56,208 nucleotides of DNA from Streptococcus pseudopneumoniae ATCC BAA-960 = CCUG 49455 (GCF_002087075.1 NZ_MWSM01000012.1:17178-73385); one strand, 5' to 3'. Shown: positions 1-11,900, numbered from the stretch's first letter. Translations and numbers: made by a program. Notes: a model not told the origin generated them from the letters alone.

Positions 1-124
1 TTGATACTATGCGCTTTTGTGCTTTGACAGTTTTTGTATAGTTTTTGTCCAAGATTTCTAAATCATCTGATTAAATTCCTATTTTTCCCTATCATTGTCC
101 CTGTTTTTTCGAAAATGGAAGGAG

Positions 125-130
125 TATAAT
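125..130 (+). promoter_or_regulatory. Candidate -10 box for the ccdA-etrx1-msrAB operon
   Basis: A perfect TATAAT lies 33 bases before the ccdA start codon. No good -35 sits at 17 bases upstream (TGTTTT at 102-107), so the promoter is only tentative. The 100 bases before it are T-rich and hold no gene I can support. Confidence 0.4.
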
Positions 131-162
131 AAATCTATCAATAAAATGATAGGAGGAACTTT

Positions 163-873
163 ATGGGTCATATTTTCTTTTTTCTAAGTGTCTTTTTGGC
201 AGGGATTCTATCCTTCTTTTCTCCTTGTATCTTACCCTTGTTACCAGTCTATGCAGGGGTGTTACTAGATGATAAGGATAGTGCTCAGGCTTCTAGTGGC
301 AAATTTTCCATCTCAGTTGTTAGTTTATTACGAACTCTGGCCTTTATAGCAGGAATTTCCTTTATATTTATTTTGTTGGGCTATGGAGCTGGTTTTTTAG
401 GCGACTTGCTTTATGCTTCTTGGTTTCAATATGTGACGGGTGCGGTTATCATTCTCTTAGGCTTGCACCAGATGGAGATTCTACACTTTAAGGGGCTTTA
501 TAAGGAAAAGAGGTTACAACTGCAAGGACAGGGGCAAAATGGTAAGGGCTATAGTCAGGCATTTTTATTGGGCTTGACCTTTAGTTTTGCTTGGACGCCT
601 TGTGTGGGGCCGGTTCTTGGCTCTGTTTTGGCCTTGGCGGCTTCAGGTGGCTCAGGTGCTTGGCAGGGAGCGGGTCTCATGTTGGTGTACACGTTGGGCT
701 TGGCGCTACCATTCTTGCTTCTAGCTCTGACCTCTAGTTATGTTTTGAAACATTTCCGAAAACTTCATCCCTATCTCGGAATCCTCAAAAAAGTGGGTGG
801 TTTTCTCATTATTGTGATGGGACTCTTGGTTCTGTTTGGAAATGCTTCAATTTTAAGTCAATTATTTGAATAA
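163..873 (+). CDS. ccdA: CcdA-type membrane thiol reductant transporter
   Basis: This 236-residue membrane protein of the CcdA/DsbD-beta family passes electrons from cytoplasmic thioredoxin across the membrane to extracellular thioredoxin-like proteins. About six hydrophobic helices are visible. The two family cysteine motifs are present: SPCILPLLPVY in the first helix and TPCVGPVLG in the fourth, whose cysteines form the redox pair. The start has AGGAGG seven bases upstream. It is followed closely by a lipoprotein thioredoxin and a methionine sulfoxide reductase. Its partner is therefore expected to be Etrx1, which in turn recharges MsrAB, as described for pneumococcal CcdA1-Etrx1-MsrAB1. 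Confidence 0.93.
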   Translation: MGHIFFFLSVFLAGILSFFSPCILPLLPVYAGVLLDDKDSAQASSGKFSISVVSLLRTLAFIAGISFIFILLGYGAGFLGDLLYASWFQYVTGAVIILLGLHQMEILHFKGLYKEKRLQLQGQGQNGKGYSQAFLLGLTFSFAWTPCVGPVLGSVLALAASGGSGAWQGAGLMLVYTLGLALPFLLLALTSSYVLKHFRKLHPYLGILKKVGGFLIIVMGLLVLFGNASILSQLFE

Positions 874-892
874 AATGGAAAGGAATATCAAT

Positions 893-1459
893 ATGAAAAA
901 ATGGCAAACATGTGTTCTTGGAGCAGGTTCGCTCCTTTGTTTGACGGCTTGTTCAGGCAAGTCCATGACTAGTGAACACCAAACGAAAGATGAAATGAAG
1001 ACGGAGCAGACAGCTAGTAAAACAAGCGCAGCTAAAGGGAAAGAGGTGGCTGATTTTGAATTGATGGGAGTAGATGGCAAGACCTACCGCTTGTCTGATT
1101 ACAAGGGCAAGAAAGTCTATCTCAAATTCTGGGCTTCTTGGTGTTCCATCTGTCTGGCTAGTCTTCCAGATACGGATGAAATTGCTAAAGAAGCTGGCGA
1201 CGACTATGTGGTCTTGACAGTAGTGTCACCAGGACATAAGGGGGAGCAATCTGAAGCGGACTTTAAGAATTGGTATAAGGGCTTAGATTATAAAAATTTC
1301 CCAGTCCTAGTTGACCCATCAGGCAAACTTTTGGAAACTTATGGCGTCCGTTCTTACCCAACTCAAGCCTTTATAGATGGTGAAGGAAAATTGGTCAAAA
1401 CGCAACCAGGTTTCATGGAAAAAGATGCAATTTTACAAACTTTGAAGGAATTAGCCTAG
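893..1459 (+). CDS. etrx1: Surface lipoprotein thioredoxin (Etrx1/TlpA-like)
   Basis: This 188-residue extracellular thioredoxin-fold lipoprotein is expected to take electrons from CcdA and reduce MsrAB. A signal peptide ends in the lipobox LTAC (Cys20), so the mature protein should be lipid-anchored. A polar linker follows, then an AhpC/TlpA-like domain with the redox site WCSIC (Cys84, Cys87) and the cis-proline region SYPTQAF. I chose the ATG at 893 because AAAGGA lies just upstream and it begins directly with a signal peptide; the in-frame ATG 27 bases earlier would put charged residues in front of it. It sits 19 bases after ccdA. Confidence 0.92.
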   Translation: MKKWQTCVLGAGSLLCLTACSGKSMTSEHQTKDEMKTEQTASKTSAAKGKEVADFELMGVDGKTYRLSDYKGKKVYLKFWASWCSICLASLPDTDEIAKEAGDDYVVLTVVSPGHKGEQSEADFKNWYKGLDYKNFPVLVDPSGKLLETYGVRSYPTQAFIDGEGKLVKTQPGFMEKDAILQTLKELA

Positions 1460-1469
1460 GAGGTGTCCT

Positions 1470-2582
1470 ATGAATGATAAGTTAAAAATCATCATGTTGC
1501 TAGGAGTATTTTTTCTAGCCATAACCGGTTTCTATTTTCTATTGATGAGAAATGCAGGGCAGACAGATGCCTCGCAAATTGAGAAAGCGGCAGTTAGCCA
1601 AGGAGGAAAAACAGTGAAAAAAACAGAAGTTAGTAAAGATGCAGATTTGCACGAAACTTATCTAGCTGGTGGTTGTTTCTGGGGAGTTGAGGAGTATTTT
1701 TCTCGAGTTCCTGGGGTAACAGATTCCGTTTCAGGCTATGCAAATGGTAGAGGGGAAACAACCAAGTACGAATTGATTAACCAAACAGGTCATGCGGAGA
1801 CTGTTCATGTCACCTATGATGCTAATCAAATTTCCCTCAAGGAAATCCTGCTTCATTACTTCCGCATTATCAATCCAACTAGCAAAAATAAACAAGGAAA
1901 TGATGTAGGAACCCAGTACCGTACTGGTGTTTATTACACAGATGACAAGGATTTGGAGGTAATCAACCAAGTCTTTGATGAGGTGGCTAAGAAATACGAT
2001 CAACCTCTAGCAGTTGAAAAGGAAACCTTGAAGAATTTTGTAGTGGCAGAGGATTACCACCAAGACTATCTCAAGAAAAATCCAAATGGCTACTGCCATA
2101 TCAATGTCAATCAGGCTGCCTATCCCGTCATTGATGCCAGCAAATATCCCAAACCAAGTGATGAAGAATTGAAAAAGACCCTGTCACCTGAGGAATATGC
2201 AGTCACCCAAAAAAATCAAACAGAACGGGCTTTCTCAAACCGCTACTGGGATAAATTTGAATCTGGTATCTATGTGGATGTGGTAACTGGCGAACCTCTC
2301 TTTTCATCAAAGGACAAGTTTGAGTCTGGTTGTGGCTGGCCTAGTTTTACCCAACCCATCAGTCCAGATGTTGTCACCTACAAGGAAGATAAGTCCTACA
2401 ATATGACGCGTATGGAAGTGCGGAGCCGAGTAGGAGATTCTCACCTTGGGCATGTCTTTACGGATGGTCCACAGGACAAGGGCGGCTTACGTTACTGTAT
2501 CAATAGCCTCTCTATCCGCTTTATTCCCAAAGACCAAATGGAAGAAAAAGGCTACGCTTATTTACTAGATTATGTTGATTAA
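1470..2582 (+). CDS. msrAB: Membrane-anchored methionine sulfoxide reductase MsrAB
   Basis: This fused MsrA-MsrB enzyme of 370 residues repairs both S- and R-methionine sulfoxide in extracellular proteins. An N-terminal membrane segment (about 8-26) anchors it outside. The MsrA domain follows (about 62-215), with the catalytic motif GCFWG (Cys69). The MsrB domain (about 235-365) has CGWPSF and the catalytic [11 protein letters not shown] (Cys343). The gene starts ten bases after etrx1 with AGGAGG in front, so it is the third gene of a redox operon in which CcdA and Etrx1 supply electrons. A BOX element follows directly. Confidence 0.95.
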   Translation: MNDKLKIIMLLGVFFLAITGFYFLLMRNAGQTDASQIEKAAVSQGGKTVKKTEVSKDADLHETYLAGGCFWGVEEYFSRVPGVTDSVSGYANGRGETTKYELINQTGHAETVHVTYDANQISLKEILLHYFRIINPTSKNKQGNDVGTQYRTGVYYTDDKDLEVINQVFDEVAKKYDQPLAVEKETLKNFVVAEDYHQDYLKKNPNGYCHINVNQAAYPVIDASKYPKPSDEELKKTLSPEEYAVTQKNQTERAFSNRYWDKFESGIYVDVVTGEPLFSSKDKFESGCGWPSFTQPISPDVVTYKEDKSYNMTRMEVRSRVGDSHLGHVFTDGPQDKGGLRYCINSLSIRFIPKDQMEEKGYAYLLDYVD

Positions 2583-2779
2583 TACTCTTCGAAAATCTCT
2601 TCAAACCACGTCAGCGTCGCCTTACCGTATGTAGGGTTACTGACTTCGTCAGTTTTATCTACAACCTCAAAGCTATACTTTGAGCTGACTCCGTCAGTTT
2701 TATCTACAACCTCAAAGCGGTACTTTGAGAAACCTGTGGCTATCTTCCTAGTTTACTTTTTGATTTTCATTGAGTATAA
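2581..2779 (-). repeat. BOX element, boxA-boxB-boxB-boxC
   Basis: Read on the minus strand, this is a BOX repeat of the pneumococcal type. boxA lies near 2715-2779, ending in the ATTGAGTATA tip. Two boxB units follow (about 2632-2675 and 2676-2720), each with the GTCAGTTTTATCTACAACCTC core. boxC carries the TTCGAAAATCTCTTCAAACC segment at 2586-2606. It begins at the msrAB stop codon and can fold into a long imperfect hairpin. It fills most of the gap between msrAB and the response regulator. Confidence 0.9.
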
Positions 2780-2814
2780 GAGGTCTTTCCTAAGCAGTTA
2801 GAGGAGAATTTTGC

Positions 2815-2820
2815 TATACT
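2815..2820 (+). promoter_or_regulatory. Candidate extended -10 box for the zmpR-zmpS pair
   Basis: TTTGCTATACT holds a TGn-extended -10 box (TATACT) 29 bases before the response regulator start. The -35 region is weak. Confidence 0.45.
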
Positions 2821-2849
2821 GATACTAGTAAGTGGTAAAGGAGCAGAGC

Positions 2850-3587
2850 ATGACCTACACAATCTTAATCGTAGAAGATGAATATCTGGTAAGACAGGGC
2901 TTGACCAAGTTGGTCAATGTAGCAGCCTACGATATGGAAATCATCGGTCAGGCTGAAAATGGAAGGCAGGCTTGGGAATTGATCCAAAAACAGGTGCCAG
3001 ATATCATTTTAACCGATATCAACATGCCTCAGCTAAATGGCATCCAGTTGGCCAGTCTGGTTCGGGAAACCTATCCTCAGGTTCATCTAGTTTTTTTGAC
3101 AGGCTACGATGATTTTGATTATGCCTTGTCTGCTGTCAAACTCGGTGTGGATGACTACCTGCTCAAGCCCTTTTCTCGTCAGGATATTGAGGAAATGTTG
3201 GGGAAAATCAAGCAAAAACTAGATAAGGAAGAGAAGGAAGAGCAGTTACAAGATTTATTGGCCGATAAGTTTGAAGGAAACATGGCCCAGAAAATCCAGT
3301 CCCATCTGGCTGATAGCCAGTTTAGTTTAAAGTCTTTGGCCAGTGACTTAGGTTTTAGTCCGACTTATCTGAGTTCCTTGATTAAGAAAGAGTTGGGCTT
3401 GCCTTTTCAGGATTATCTGGTGAGAGAACGTGTCAAACAAGCCAAGCTTTTGCTTTTAACTACAAATCTGAAGATTTATGAGATAGCTGAAAAGGTTGGT
3501 TTTGAAGATATGAACTATTTTACCCAACGTTTTAAGCAGATTGCAGGTGTGACACCTCGTCAGTTTAAGAAGGGAGAAGGCCGATGA
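2850..3587 (+). CDS. zmpR: Response regulator RR09 (AraC-type, ZmpR)
   Basis: This 245-residue transcription regulator has an N-terminal receiver domain. Asp56 in the motif ILTDINMP is the expected phosphorylation site, and DD near residue 10 and KPF near 105 complete the acidic pocket. The C-terminal part (about 145-243) is an AraC-type double helix-turn-helix with the signature KVGFEDMNYFTQRFKQ. I placed the start at 2850, behind AAAGGAG; the first frame-open codon 18 bases earlier has no ribosome site. It overlaps the kinase gene by four bases. It matches pneumococcal TCS09, and the nearby zmpB is a plausible target. Confidence 0.9.
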   Translation: MTYTILIVEDEYLVRQGLTKLVNVAAYDMEIIGQAENGRQAWELIQKQVPDIILTDINMPQLNGIQLASLVRETYPQVHLVFLTGYDDFDYALSAVKLGVDDYLLKPFSRQDIEEMLGKIKQKLDKEEKEEQLQDLLADKFEGNMAQKIQSHLADSQFSLKSLASDLGFSPTYLSSLIKKELGLPFQDYLVRERVKQAKLLLLTTNLKIYEIAEKVGFEDMNYFTQRFKQIAGVTPRQFKKGEGR

Positions 3588-5275
3588 AGCGTTCTTCTCT
3601 TTTAGTCAGAATGGTTATTTCCATCTTTTTGGTCTTTCTTATTCTCCTAGCTCTGGTTGGGACTTTCTACTATCAATCTAGTTCTTCAGCCATTGAGACC
3701 ACCATTGAAGGCAATAGCCAAACGACCATCAGCCAGACTAGCCACTTTATTCAGTCTTATATTAAAAAATTAGAAACCACCTCGACCGGTTTGACCCAGC
3801 AGACGGATGTCCTAGCCTATGCTGAGAATCCCAGTCAAGATAAGGTCAAGGGAATCCGAGATCTATTTTTGACCATCTTAAAGGCAGACCAGGACTTGAA
3901 AGCAGTGGTTTTGGTGACCAAATCTGGTCAGGTCATTTCTACAGATGACAGTGTTCAGATGAAAACTTCTTCAGATATGATGGCTGAGGATTGGTACCAA
4001 AAGGCCATTCATCAGGGAGCCATGCCCGTTTTGACTCCAGCTCGTAAATCAGATAGTCAGTGGGTCATTTCTGTCACTCAAGAACTTCTTGATACAAAGG
4101 GAGCCAATCTTGGTGTGCTTCGTTTGGATATTTCTTATGAAACTTTGGAAGCCTATCTCAATCAACTCCAGTTGGGGCAGCAGGGCTTTGCCTTCATTAT
4201 CAATGAAAACCATGAATTTGTCTACCATCCTCAACACACAGTTTATAGTTCGTCTAGCAAAATGGAGGCTATGAAACCCTACATCGAGACAGGTCAGGGT
4301 TATACTCCTGGTCACAAATCCTACGTCAGTCAAGAGAAGATTGCAGGAACTGATTGGACGGTACTTGGCGTGTCATCATTGGAAAAGTTAGACCAGGTTC
4401 GGAGTCAGCTCTTGTGGACCTTGCTTGGGGCTAGTGTCACATCTCTTCTTGTCTGTCTCTGCTTAGTGTGGTTCAGTCTTAAACGCTGGATTGCTCCTTT
4501 GAAGGATTTGAGAGAAACCATGTTGGAAATTGCTTCTGGTGCTCAAAATCTTCGTGCCAAGGAAGTTGGTGCCTATGAACTGAGAGAAGTAACTCGCCAA
4601 TTTAATGCCATGTTGGATCAGATTGATCAGTTGATGGTAGCTATTCGTAGCCAGGAAGAAACGACCCGTCAGTACCAACTTCAAGCCCTTTCGAGCCAGA
4701 TTAACCCCCATTTCCTCTATAACACTTTGGACACCATCATCTGGATGGCTGAATTTCATGATAGTCAGCGAGTGGTGCAGGTGATCAAGTCCTTGGCGAC
4801 CTATTTCCGCTTGGCACTCAATCAAGGTAAGGACTTGATTTGCCTGTCTGATGAAATCAATCATGTCCGCCAGTATCTCTTTATCCAGAAACAACGCTAT
4901 GGAGATAAGCTGGAATACGAGATTGCTGAAAATCCTGCCTTTGATAACCTAGTCTTGCCCAAGTTGGTTTTGCAACCTCTGGTGGAAAATGCTCTTTACC
5001 ATGGTATCAAGGAGAAGGAAGGTCAGGGACATATTAGAGTTTCTGTTCAGAAACAGGATTCAGGATTGGTCATCCGCATTGAGGATGATGGAGTTGGCTT
5101 CCAAGATGCTGGTGATAGTAGTCAAAGTCAACTCAAACGTGGGGGAGTTGGTCTTCAAAATGTCGATCAGCGTCTCAAACTTCATTTTGGAGAACATTAC
5201 CAGATGAAGATTGATTCTGCACCCGACAAAGGAACGACGGTTGAAATATACATAAATAGAATAGAAACTAGTTAA
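3584..5275 (+). CDS. zmpS: Sensor histidine kinase HK09 (YesM family, ZmpS)
   Basis: This 563-residue membrane kinase pairs with the response regulator just upstream (ATGA overlap). Residues 7-27 form one membrane helix. A roughly 245-residue extracellular sensor of dCache type follows, then a second helix (about 277-298), a HAMP linker, and a His_kinase/HATPase pair of the YesM class. The phosphoacceptor is His376 in QINPHFLYNTLD, and the ATP-binding N-box is LVENALYHGIKE, with DDGVGF and GVGLQNV glycine boxes. The signal sensed cannot be read from sequence. A terminator follows immediately. Confidence 0.92.
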   Translation: MKRSSLLVRMVISIFLVFLILLALVGTFYYQSSSSAIETTIEGNSQTTISQTSHFIQSYIKKLETTSTGLTQQTDVLAYAENPSQDKVKGIRDLFLTILKADQDLKAVVLVTKSGQVISTDDSVQMKTSSDMMAEDWYQKAIHQGAMPVLTPARKSDSQWVISVTQELLDTKGANLGVLRLDISYETLEAYLNQLQLGQQGFAFIINENHEFVYHPQHTVYSSSSKMEAMKPYIETGQGYTPGHKSYVSQEKIAGTDWTVLGVSSLEKLDQVRSQLLWTLLGASVTSLLVCLCLVWFSLKRWIAPLKDLRETMLEIASGAQNLRAKEVGAYELREVTRQFNAMLDQIDQLMVAIRSQEETTRQYQLQALSSQINPHFLYNTLDTIIWMAEFHDSQRVVQVIKSLATYFRLALNQGKDLICLSDEINHVRQYLFIQKQRYGDKLEYEIAENPAFDNLVLPKLVLQPLVENALYHGIKEKEGQGHIRVSVQKQDSGLVIRIEDDGVGFQDAGDSSQSQLKRGGVGLQNVDQRLKLHFGEHYQMKIDSAPDKGTTVEIYINRIETS

Positions 5276-5299
5276 CTCCCAGTCAATTCTGGGAGTTTT
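5276..5299 (+). terminator. Rho-independent terminator after zmpS
   Basis: CTCCCAG and CTGGGAG pair across a six-base loop and are followed by TTTTA. Confidence 0.85.
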
Positions 5300-5334
5300 A
5301 TGCGTAATTGGGCAAGCTTTCCAGGTCGTCTATC

Positions 5335-5363
5335 TTGCTAAAAACAAGAAAAAACGGTATGAT
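5335..5363 (+). promoter_or_regulatory. Promoter of the TIGR01440 gene and possibly zmpB
   Basis: TTGCTA and TATGAT are separated by exactly 17 bases and lie about 27 bases before the start codon at 5390. The previous terminator ends 35 bases upstream. Confidence 0.75.
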
Positions 5364-5389
5364 AGATAGTGACAAAAGAGGTAGCAGAG

Positions 5390-5953
5390 ATGAACGAGAC
5401 ACAGATTCAAAGAGAAACACGTCAGATAGTGAAAGATGTTTTAGAAAAGGCCAATTTGAAGCAAGGATCTATCTTTGTTTTGGGTCTTTCCTCTAGTGAA
5501 GTGATAGGTGGTCAGATTGGCAAGGAATCCAGCCAAGAAATTGGCGAAATCATTGTGAAGACCATCCTAGATCTCCTAGAAGAAAAAAGAATTCATCTAG
5601 CTGTTCAAGGCTGTGAGCATGTCAATCGGGTTCTCGTCGTTGAACGTCAGGTGGCAGAGCAGTTTGGTCTGGAAATCGTCAGTGTCCTCCCTACTCTCCA
5701 TGCAGGAGGTTCAGGTCAATTGGCAGCCTTTAAGTTTATGCAAGATCCAGTTGAGGTTGAATTTATCAAGGCTCATGCTGGATTGGATATCGGAGACACT
5801 GCAATTGGCATGCATGTCAAGCATGTTCAGGTTCCGATTCGCCCTCTTTTGAGAGACATTGGTCATGCCCATGTAACGGCGCTGGCTAGTCGTCCAAAAT
5901 TAATCGGAGGTGCGCGTGCGCACTATCCGCAAGATTCTATCAGAAAGTCGTGA
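5390..5953 (+). CDS. TIGR01440 / UPF0340 family protein
   Basis: This 187-residue soluble protein belongs to the conserved Firmicute family TIGR01440 (UPF0340), whose biochemical role is not established. Family hallmarks visible are [14 protein letters not shown] near the N-terminus, the central [13 protein letters not shown], and the C-terminal run with [18 protein letters not shown] and [13 protein letters not shown] took the ATG at 5390, preceded by GAGG at a normal distance, rather than the GTG seven codons earlier. The gene ends 15 bases before zmpB, so the two may share a transcript. Confidence 0.8.
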   Translation: MNETQIQRETRQIVKDVLEKANLKQGSIFVLGLSSSEVIGGQIGKESSQEIGEIIVKTILDLLEEKRIHLAVQGCEHVNRVLVVERQVAEQFGLEIVSVLPTLHAGGSGQLAAFKFMQDPVEVEFIKAHAGLDIGDTAIGMHVKHVQVPIRPLLRDIGHAHVTALASRPKLIGGARAHYPQDSIRKS

Positions 5954-5968
5954 GAATAAATAAAGGAG

Positions 5969-8900
5969 ATGAAAGTGTTTAAAAAAGACCGTTTTTCAAT
6001 TCGTAAGATTAAGGGAGTTGTAGGTTCTGTATTTCTTGGAAGCCTTTTGATGGCTCCTTCTGTAGTGGACGCAGCCACCTATCACTATGTAGATAAAGAG
6101 GTTATTTCACAAGAAGCTAAAGATTTAATTCAGACAGGAAAGCCTGATGGAAATGAACTTGTTTATGGTTTGGTGTATCAAAAAAATCAGCTGCCACAAA
6201 CAGGGACAGAAGCATCTGTTTTGACAGCTTTTGGTTTGCTGACTGTTGGGAGCTTGCTTTTAATCTACAAGAGAAAGAAAATTGCCAGCGTCTTTCTAGT
6301 TGGAGCTATGGGATTGGTAGTCCTTCCTAGTGCAGGAGCTGTAGATCCAGTTGCTACTCTAGCACCGGCTAGTCGAGAGGGTGTTGTTGAAATGGAGGGC
6401 TATCGCTATGTTGGTTATCTATCAGGTGACATCCTCAAAACGCTTGGCTTGGACACTGTTTTAGAAGAAGACTCAGCTAAACCTGAAGAGGTAACTGTGG
6501 TCGAAGTTGAGAATCCCCAAGTAACAACAAATCAGGAGCAAGCTAAGCCAGAAAACCGAGCAGTAGAGACAGAGGAAGCTCCTAAAACAGAAGAAAATCC
6601 AAAGGAAGAACCAAAATCGGAGGTAAAACCTACTGACGAAACCCTTCCTAAAGTAGAAGAGGGGAAAGAAGATTCAGCAGAACCAGCACCAGTCAAATCG
6701 GAAAGTCAACCATCAGACAAACCAGCTGAGGAATCAAAAGTTGCAACTCCAGTAGAACAACCAAAAGTCCCAGAACAACCCGTGCAACCTACACAACCTG
6801 AGCAACCAAGGATACCAAAAGAATCATCACAACCAGAAGATCCTAAAGAGGATAAGGTATCGGAAGAGACACCGAAACAAGAAGATGCACAGCCAGAAGT
6901 AGTAAAAACAAAAGATGAGGCTGCTAATCAACCTGTTGAAGAACCAAAAGTTGAAACGCCTGCTGTAGAAAAACAAACGGAACCAACTGAGGAACCAAAA
7001 GTTGAACAAGCAGGTGAACCAGTCGCGCCAAGTGAAGGCGAAAAGGCACCAGTCTCTCCAGAAAAGCAACCAGAAGCTTCTAAAGAAGAGAAGACTGCGG
7101 AAGAAATACCGAAACAAGAAGAACAACCAGTAGAAGCTCAAGTTGAACCAGAAAGTCAACCAACAGAAACTTCACCAGCTGCTCAACCAGCAGAACATCA
7201 GGACGAAGAAACAAAAGTAGAACAGCCAGCAGTAGAACATAAAACAACTCCTGAAGAAGGTGTGTTAAATGTAATAGAAGTTAAGTCTGAAGTTATAGTA
7301 ACTAAAGAGCCTGTGCCTTTTAAGACAGTTGAGCAAGATGATGAGAACCTCGCTAAGGGAAAAACAAGGGTTATTCGAGAAGGTGTTGCTGGCGAACGCA
7401 CTATTTTAACTGAAGTCACTACTACTGATGGTAGACAGTCCAGTAAAGTACTAGAGGATACAATAACAACCAATCCAGTAGATGAAATAAAGGGTGTTGG
7501 TACTAAAGAACCAGTTGATAAAAGTGAGTTAAAGAATCAAATTGATAAAGCTAGTTCAGTTTCTCCTACTGATTATTCTACAGCAAGTTACAATGCTCTT
7601 GGATCTGTTTTAGAAGCTGCAAAAGGTGTATATGCTTCTGACTCTGTAAAACAACCTGAAGTAGATAGCGAGACAGCTAAACTTAAAGCTGCTATCGACG
7701 CTCTTACTGTTGATAAAACAGACTTAAACAAAACTATCGAAGATGCGAAATCAAAAACTAAAGAGCACTACAGTGATGCATCTTGGACAAACCTTCAAAA
7801 TGTATTAGCCGAAGCGAAAAAAGTTACAAGCAAACCAGAAGCAAAACAAAGCGAAGTTAATCACATTGACGAAAAACTTAAATCCGCTATTGCTGGATTA
7901 AATACAGATAAGACTGAACTTGAAAAACAACTGAATCTTGTAAACGAAAAAACTCAAGCTGACCACAGTACTACATCTTGGAACACTCTAGAAGAATCGA
8001 AAAATGCCGCTCAAACTGTAAAAGATAAGGCTACCTCTACTCAAGCTCAAATCGACGAAGCTACTAAAAAACTTAAAGCTGCTATTGACGCTCTAAGCGT
8101 TGATAAAACAGATTTAAACAAAACTATCTCTGATGCGAAATCAAAAACTAAAGAACACTACAGCGATGCAACTTGGGCAAATCTTCAAACTGTACTAGCT
8201 GAAGCTGAAAAAGTTACAAGCAACCCAGCAACAAAACAAAGCGAAGTAAATCACATTGACGAAAAACTGAAATCTGCTATCGCTGGTTTAAATACAGATA
8301 AGACTGAACTTGAAAAACAACTTGCTGATGTTAAGTCTAAAACTGCAGCGGACTACAGCACTACATCTTGGAATGCTCTAGAAGAATCGAAAAATGTCGC
8401 TCAAACTGTAAAAGACAACAATAAGGCTACTCAAGCTCAAATCGACGAAGCTGCTAAAAAACTGAAAGCGGCTATCACTGATTTAACTACAGATAAGACT
8501 GAACTTGAAAAACAACTTGCTGATGCTCAGTCTAAGACTGCTACTGACTACAGTACTGTATCTTGGAGCGCTCTAGAAGAGGCAAAAAATGCCGCTCAAG
8601 CTGTAGAAGATAACGCTACTGCTACTCAGGCTCAAATCGATGATGCTGCTAAAAAACTTAAATCTGCTATCGATGCTCTTACTGTTGATAAAACAAAATT
8701 ACAAGAACAAATAAAAGATGCAGAAATTAAACGAGAAGCTGACTATAGCCCTAATACTTGGAATGAATTTAAAAAAGCTGAAATAAAAGCTAAAGAAATC
8801 AATAACCAAACTACTCCACTTCCTAAACAAAGTAAAATAGATGCGACTACTCAAGCTCTTCAAGACGCTATTAAAGCTCTTGCTGTAGATAAAACTGCAT

Positions 8901-11900
8901 TACAGACGGCTATTAACACAGCTAACAGCAAACGTAAAGAAGAATACACTACTCAAACATGGAAATCTTTAGAAGACACTCTTACAGCAGCAAAATCTGT
9001 AAATACAGATAAAACTGCTACTCAAAGTAAAGTAGATGAAGCTACTAGAAGATTAGAAGAAGCTATCAAAAACTTAGTTCCATTATCTGCAAAACCAGTA
9101 TTAACATTTGTAAATACTGATAAGAAAGTATTAGATAAAGAAGTAGTTGCTAAGTATTCTCTAGAAAATCCTACTAAAGCTAAAATCAAATCAATCACAG
9201 CTACCCTGAAAAAAGATGGACAAGTTGTTAAGACTGTGAATCTAACAGAAAATAATCTAAATGCGTTATTAGACAATGTAGAATACTTCAAAGAGTATAC
9301 TCTATCTACTACTATGGTTTATGATAGAGGTAATGGTCAAGAAGAAACTGAAACATTAGAAGATCAACCAATTCAATTAGATCTTAAAAAAGTTGAAATT
9401 AAAAATATTAAAGAAACAAGTCTAATAAGTGTTGACGATGAAGGTGTTGAAACTGACTCAAGTTTACTTTCAGAAAAACCAACGAATGTTGCTTCACTTT
9501 ACCTACGAGTTACAACTCATGACAACAAAGTTACAAGACTTGCTGTTGACAAGATTGAAGAAGTAGAAAAAGACGGAAAAACTTTATATAAAGTTACTGC
9601 CAAAGCACCAGACTTAGTTCAACGTAATGCTGATAACACACTTAGCGAAGAGTATGTTCATTACTTTGAAAAACAAAAAGCAAAAGAAGGTAATGTTTAC
9701 TACAACTTCAATGAGCTTGTAAAAGATATGCAGGACAATCCTACTGGGACCTTTAAGCTCGGTAGTAGTATGAATGCAAGTAACGTTCAACCAGCTGGCA
9801 AATCTTATGTAACCAATGCCTTCAAGGGAACATTGGAAAGTACAGAAGGTAATAAATTTGCCATCCATAACATTACGAGACCATTGTTTGGTAATATTGA
9901 AGGTGGTACTGTTAAGAATCTCTTACTTGAAGATGTCAACATTGACATGCCTGGATTTAATCGAGTAGCACCAATCGCAGGTGTTATCAAAAATAATTCA
10001 ACTGTTGAAAATGTTAAAGTAACAGGTAATGTTGTCGGGGGCAACGATGTAGCTGGTATTATCAATAAAATTGATGGTAGTGGTAAGGTAAGTAATGTTG
10101 CCTTTATCGGTAAAATTCACGCTGCTGGAAACAAAGGTTGGTACTTAGCAGGTGTTCTAGGTGAAAACTGGAAAGGTATCGTAGAAAAAGCTTACGTTGA
10201 TGCTGAAATTACTGGTAATAAAGCAAAAGCTGCAGGATTGGTTTATTCTTCTCAAAATGGTGGAAATAACCATACACTAGGTAGAGAAGGTGTTCTCAGA
10301 AATTCAGTTGCTAAAGGTTCTATCGAGCTGAAAGAAGCCGTTCAATCAGGTGGCTTGCTTGGTACTAACTGGGCCTTGGGTGCTATTGAAGACAACATCA
10401 CCATGATGAAAGTCAAAACTGGGGAAATGGTGTTCGGTCACTCGGATATTGATGCTGATGATTACTTCACCTATTCAAGAACAAAACGTAACTTCAGTGT
10501 TGAGGGTGTAAGTGAGGGTAATAAATCATACAACAATTCTCGTAAGATTCCTAGCATCTCACAAGAAGAAGCTGACAAGAAGATTGAAGCAATGGGAATC
10601 ACTGCTGATAAATTCGAAATTGCCCCTCTTGTTGAAGATTCACTTAACAACATCAGGCAAAAAGCTGATACTTATAAAGATACTCAAGATTATGATGCAT
10701 CTCGTGAACTTGCCTACCGTAATATCGAAAAACTTCAACCGTTCTACAATAAAGAATGGATTGTAAACCAAGGAAATAACTTAGCTGCTGATAGTCATCT
10801 TATGACCAAGGAAGTCCTATCAGTTACTGCTATGAAGGGCAATGCCTTTGTAACAGAATTGGCTGATGCTGACCACATTTTGGTGCACTATGCTGATAAG
10901 ACCAAAGACATCTTTACTGTTTCGCTGAAAGAATCTAATGTCAAACAAGTGAAAGAGTACAGCATTGCTGAACTCGGAGAAGTTGTCTATACGCCTAATA
11001 TCGTTGACAAAGACCGTAGTGATCTTATCAATGCTATCGTTGAAAAATTAAGCCCAGTTGAGCTACAATCAGATCCTATCTACACACACCTAAATAGAAC
11101 CGGTCCTAACAAAGTAAATGCGATTAAGAACCTTTACCTCGAAGAAACCTTCAAAGAAGTCAAGGATAATCTGGCGAAATTTGTGAAACAGTTGCTTGAA
11201 AATGAAGATCATCAATTAAACACAGATGAATCTGCTAAACGCGCCTTGATCAAGAAGATTGATGACAATAAGGCTGCTGTTCTTCTTGGATTAGCTTACC
11301 TAAATCGTTACTACGGTGTTAAATTCGATGACTTTAATATTAAAGAATTAATGCTATTCAAACCTGACTTTTATGGTAAAAATGTTAATGTGTTAGACTT
11401 CTTGATTAAGATTGGTTCTAAAGAAAGAAATGTTAAAGGGGATAGAACTTTAGAAGCTTATCGCGAAACTATCGGTGGAGTTATCGGCATAGGCGAGTTA
11501 AACAGTTTCTTAGACTATAATATGCGTCTATTCACAGAAGATACGAACCTAAACGATTGGTTCATAAAAGCTACTAAAGATAATGTATATATTGTTGAAC
11601 CTAAAACTACAACACCTGAATTTGCTGATAAGAAACACAGAGCCTACGAGGGATTAAACAATGACATGCATGGTAAGATGATTTTACCACTTCTTAACCT
11701 GAAAGATGCACATATGTTCTTAATCTCAACATATAACACTATGGCTTACAGTTCATTTGAAAAATACGGTAAGAATACTGCAGAAGAACGCGAAGCATTC
11801 AAAGCTGAAATCAATAAAGTCGCTAAAGGTCAACAAAATTACCTAGACTTCTGGTCTCGCTTATCATTAGATAAAGTTCGTAATCAACTGCTTAAGAGCA

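Noticed and set aside
6827..7159. A 110-codon minus-strand frame very rich in Phe, Leu and Trp
   Set aside because: It is the antisense of the Pro/Glu/Lys-rich repeat region of zmpB. Its odd composition follows from that, and no start signal or family match is present.
7513..9080. Regular repeats of about 200 bases resembling an array
   Set aside because: They are in-frame protein-coding FIVAR units inside zmpB, not CRISPR repeats. No cas genes are present.
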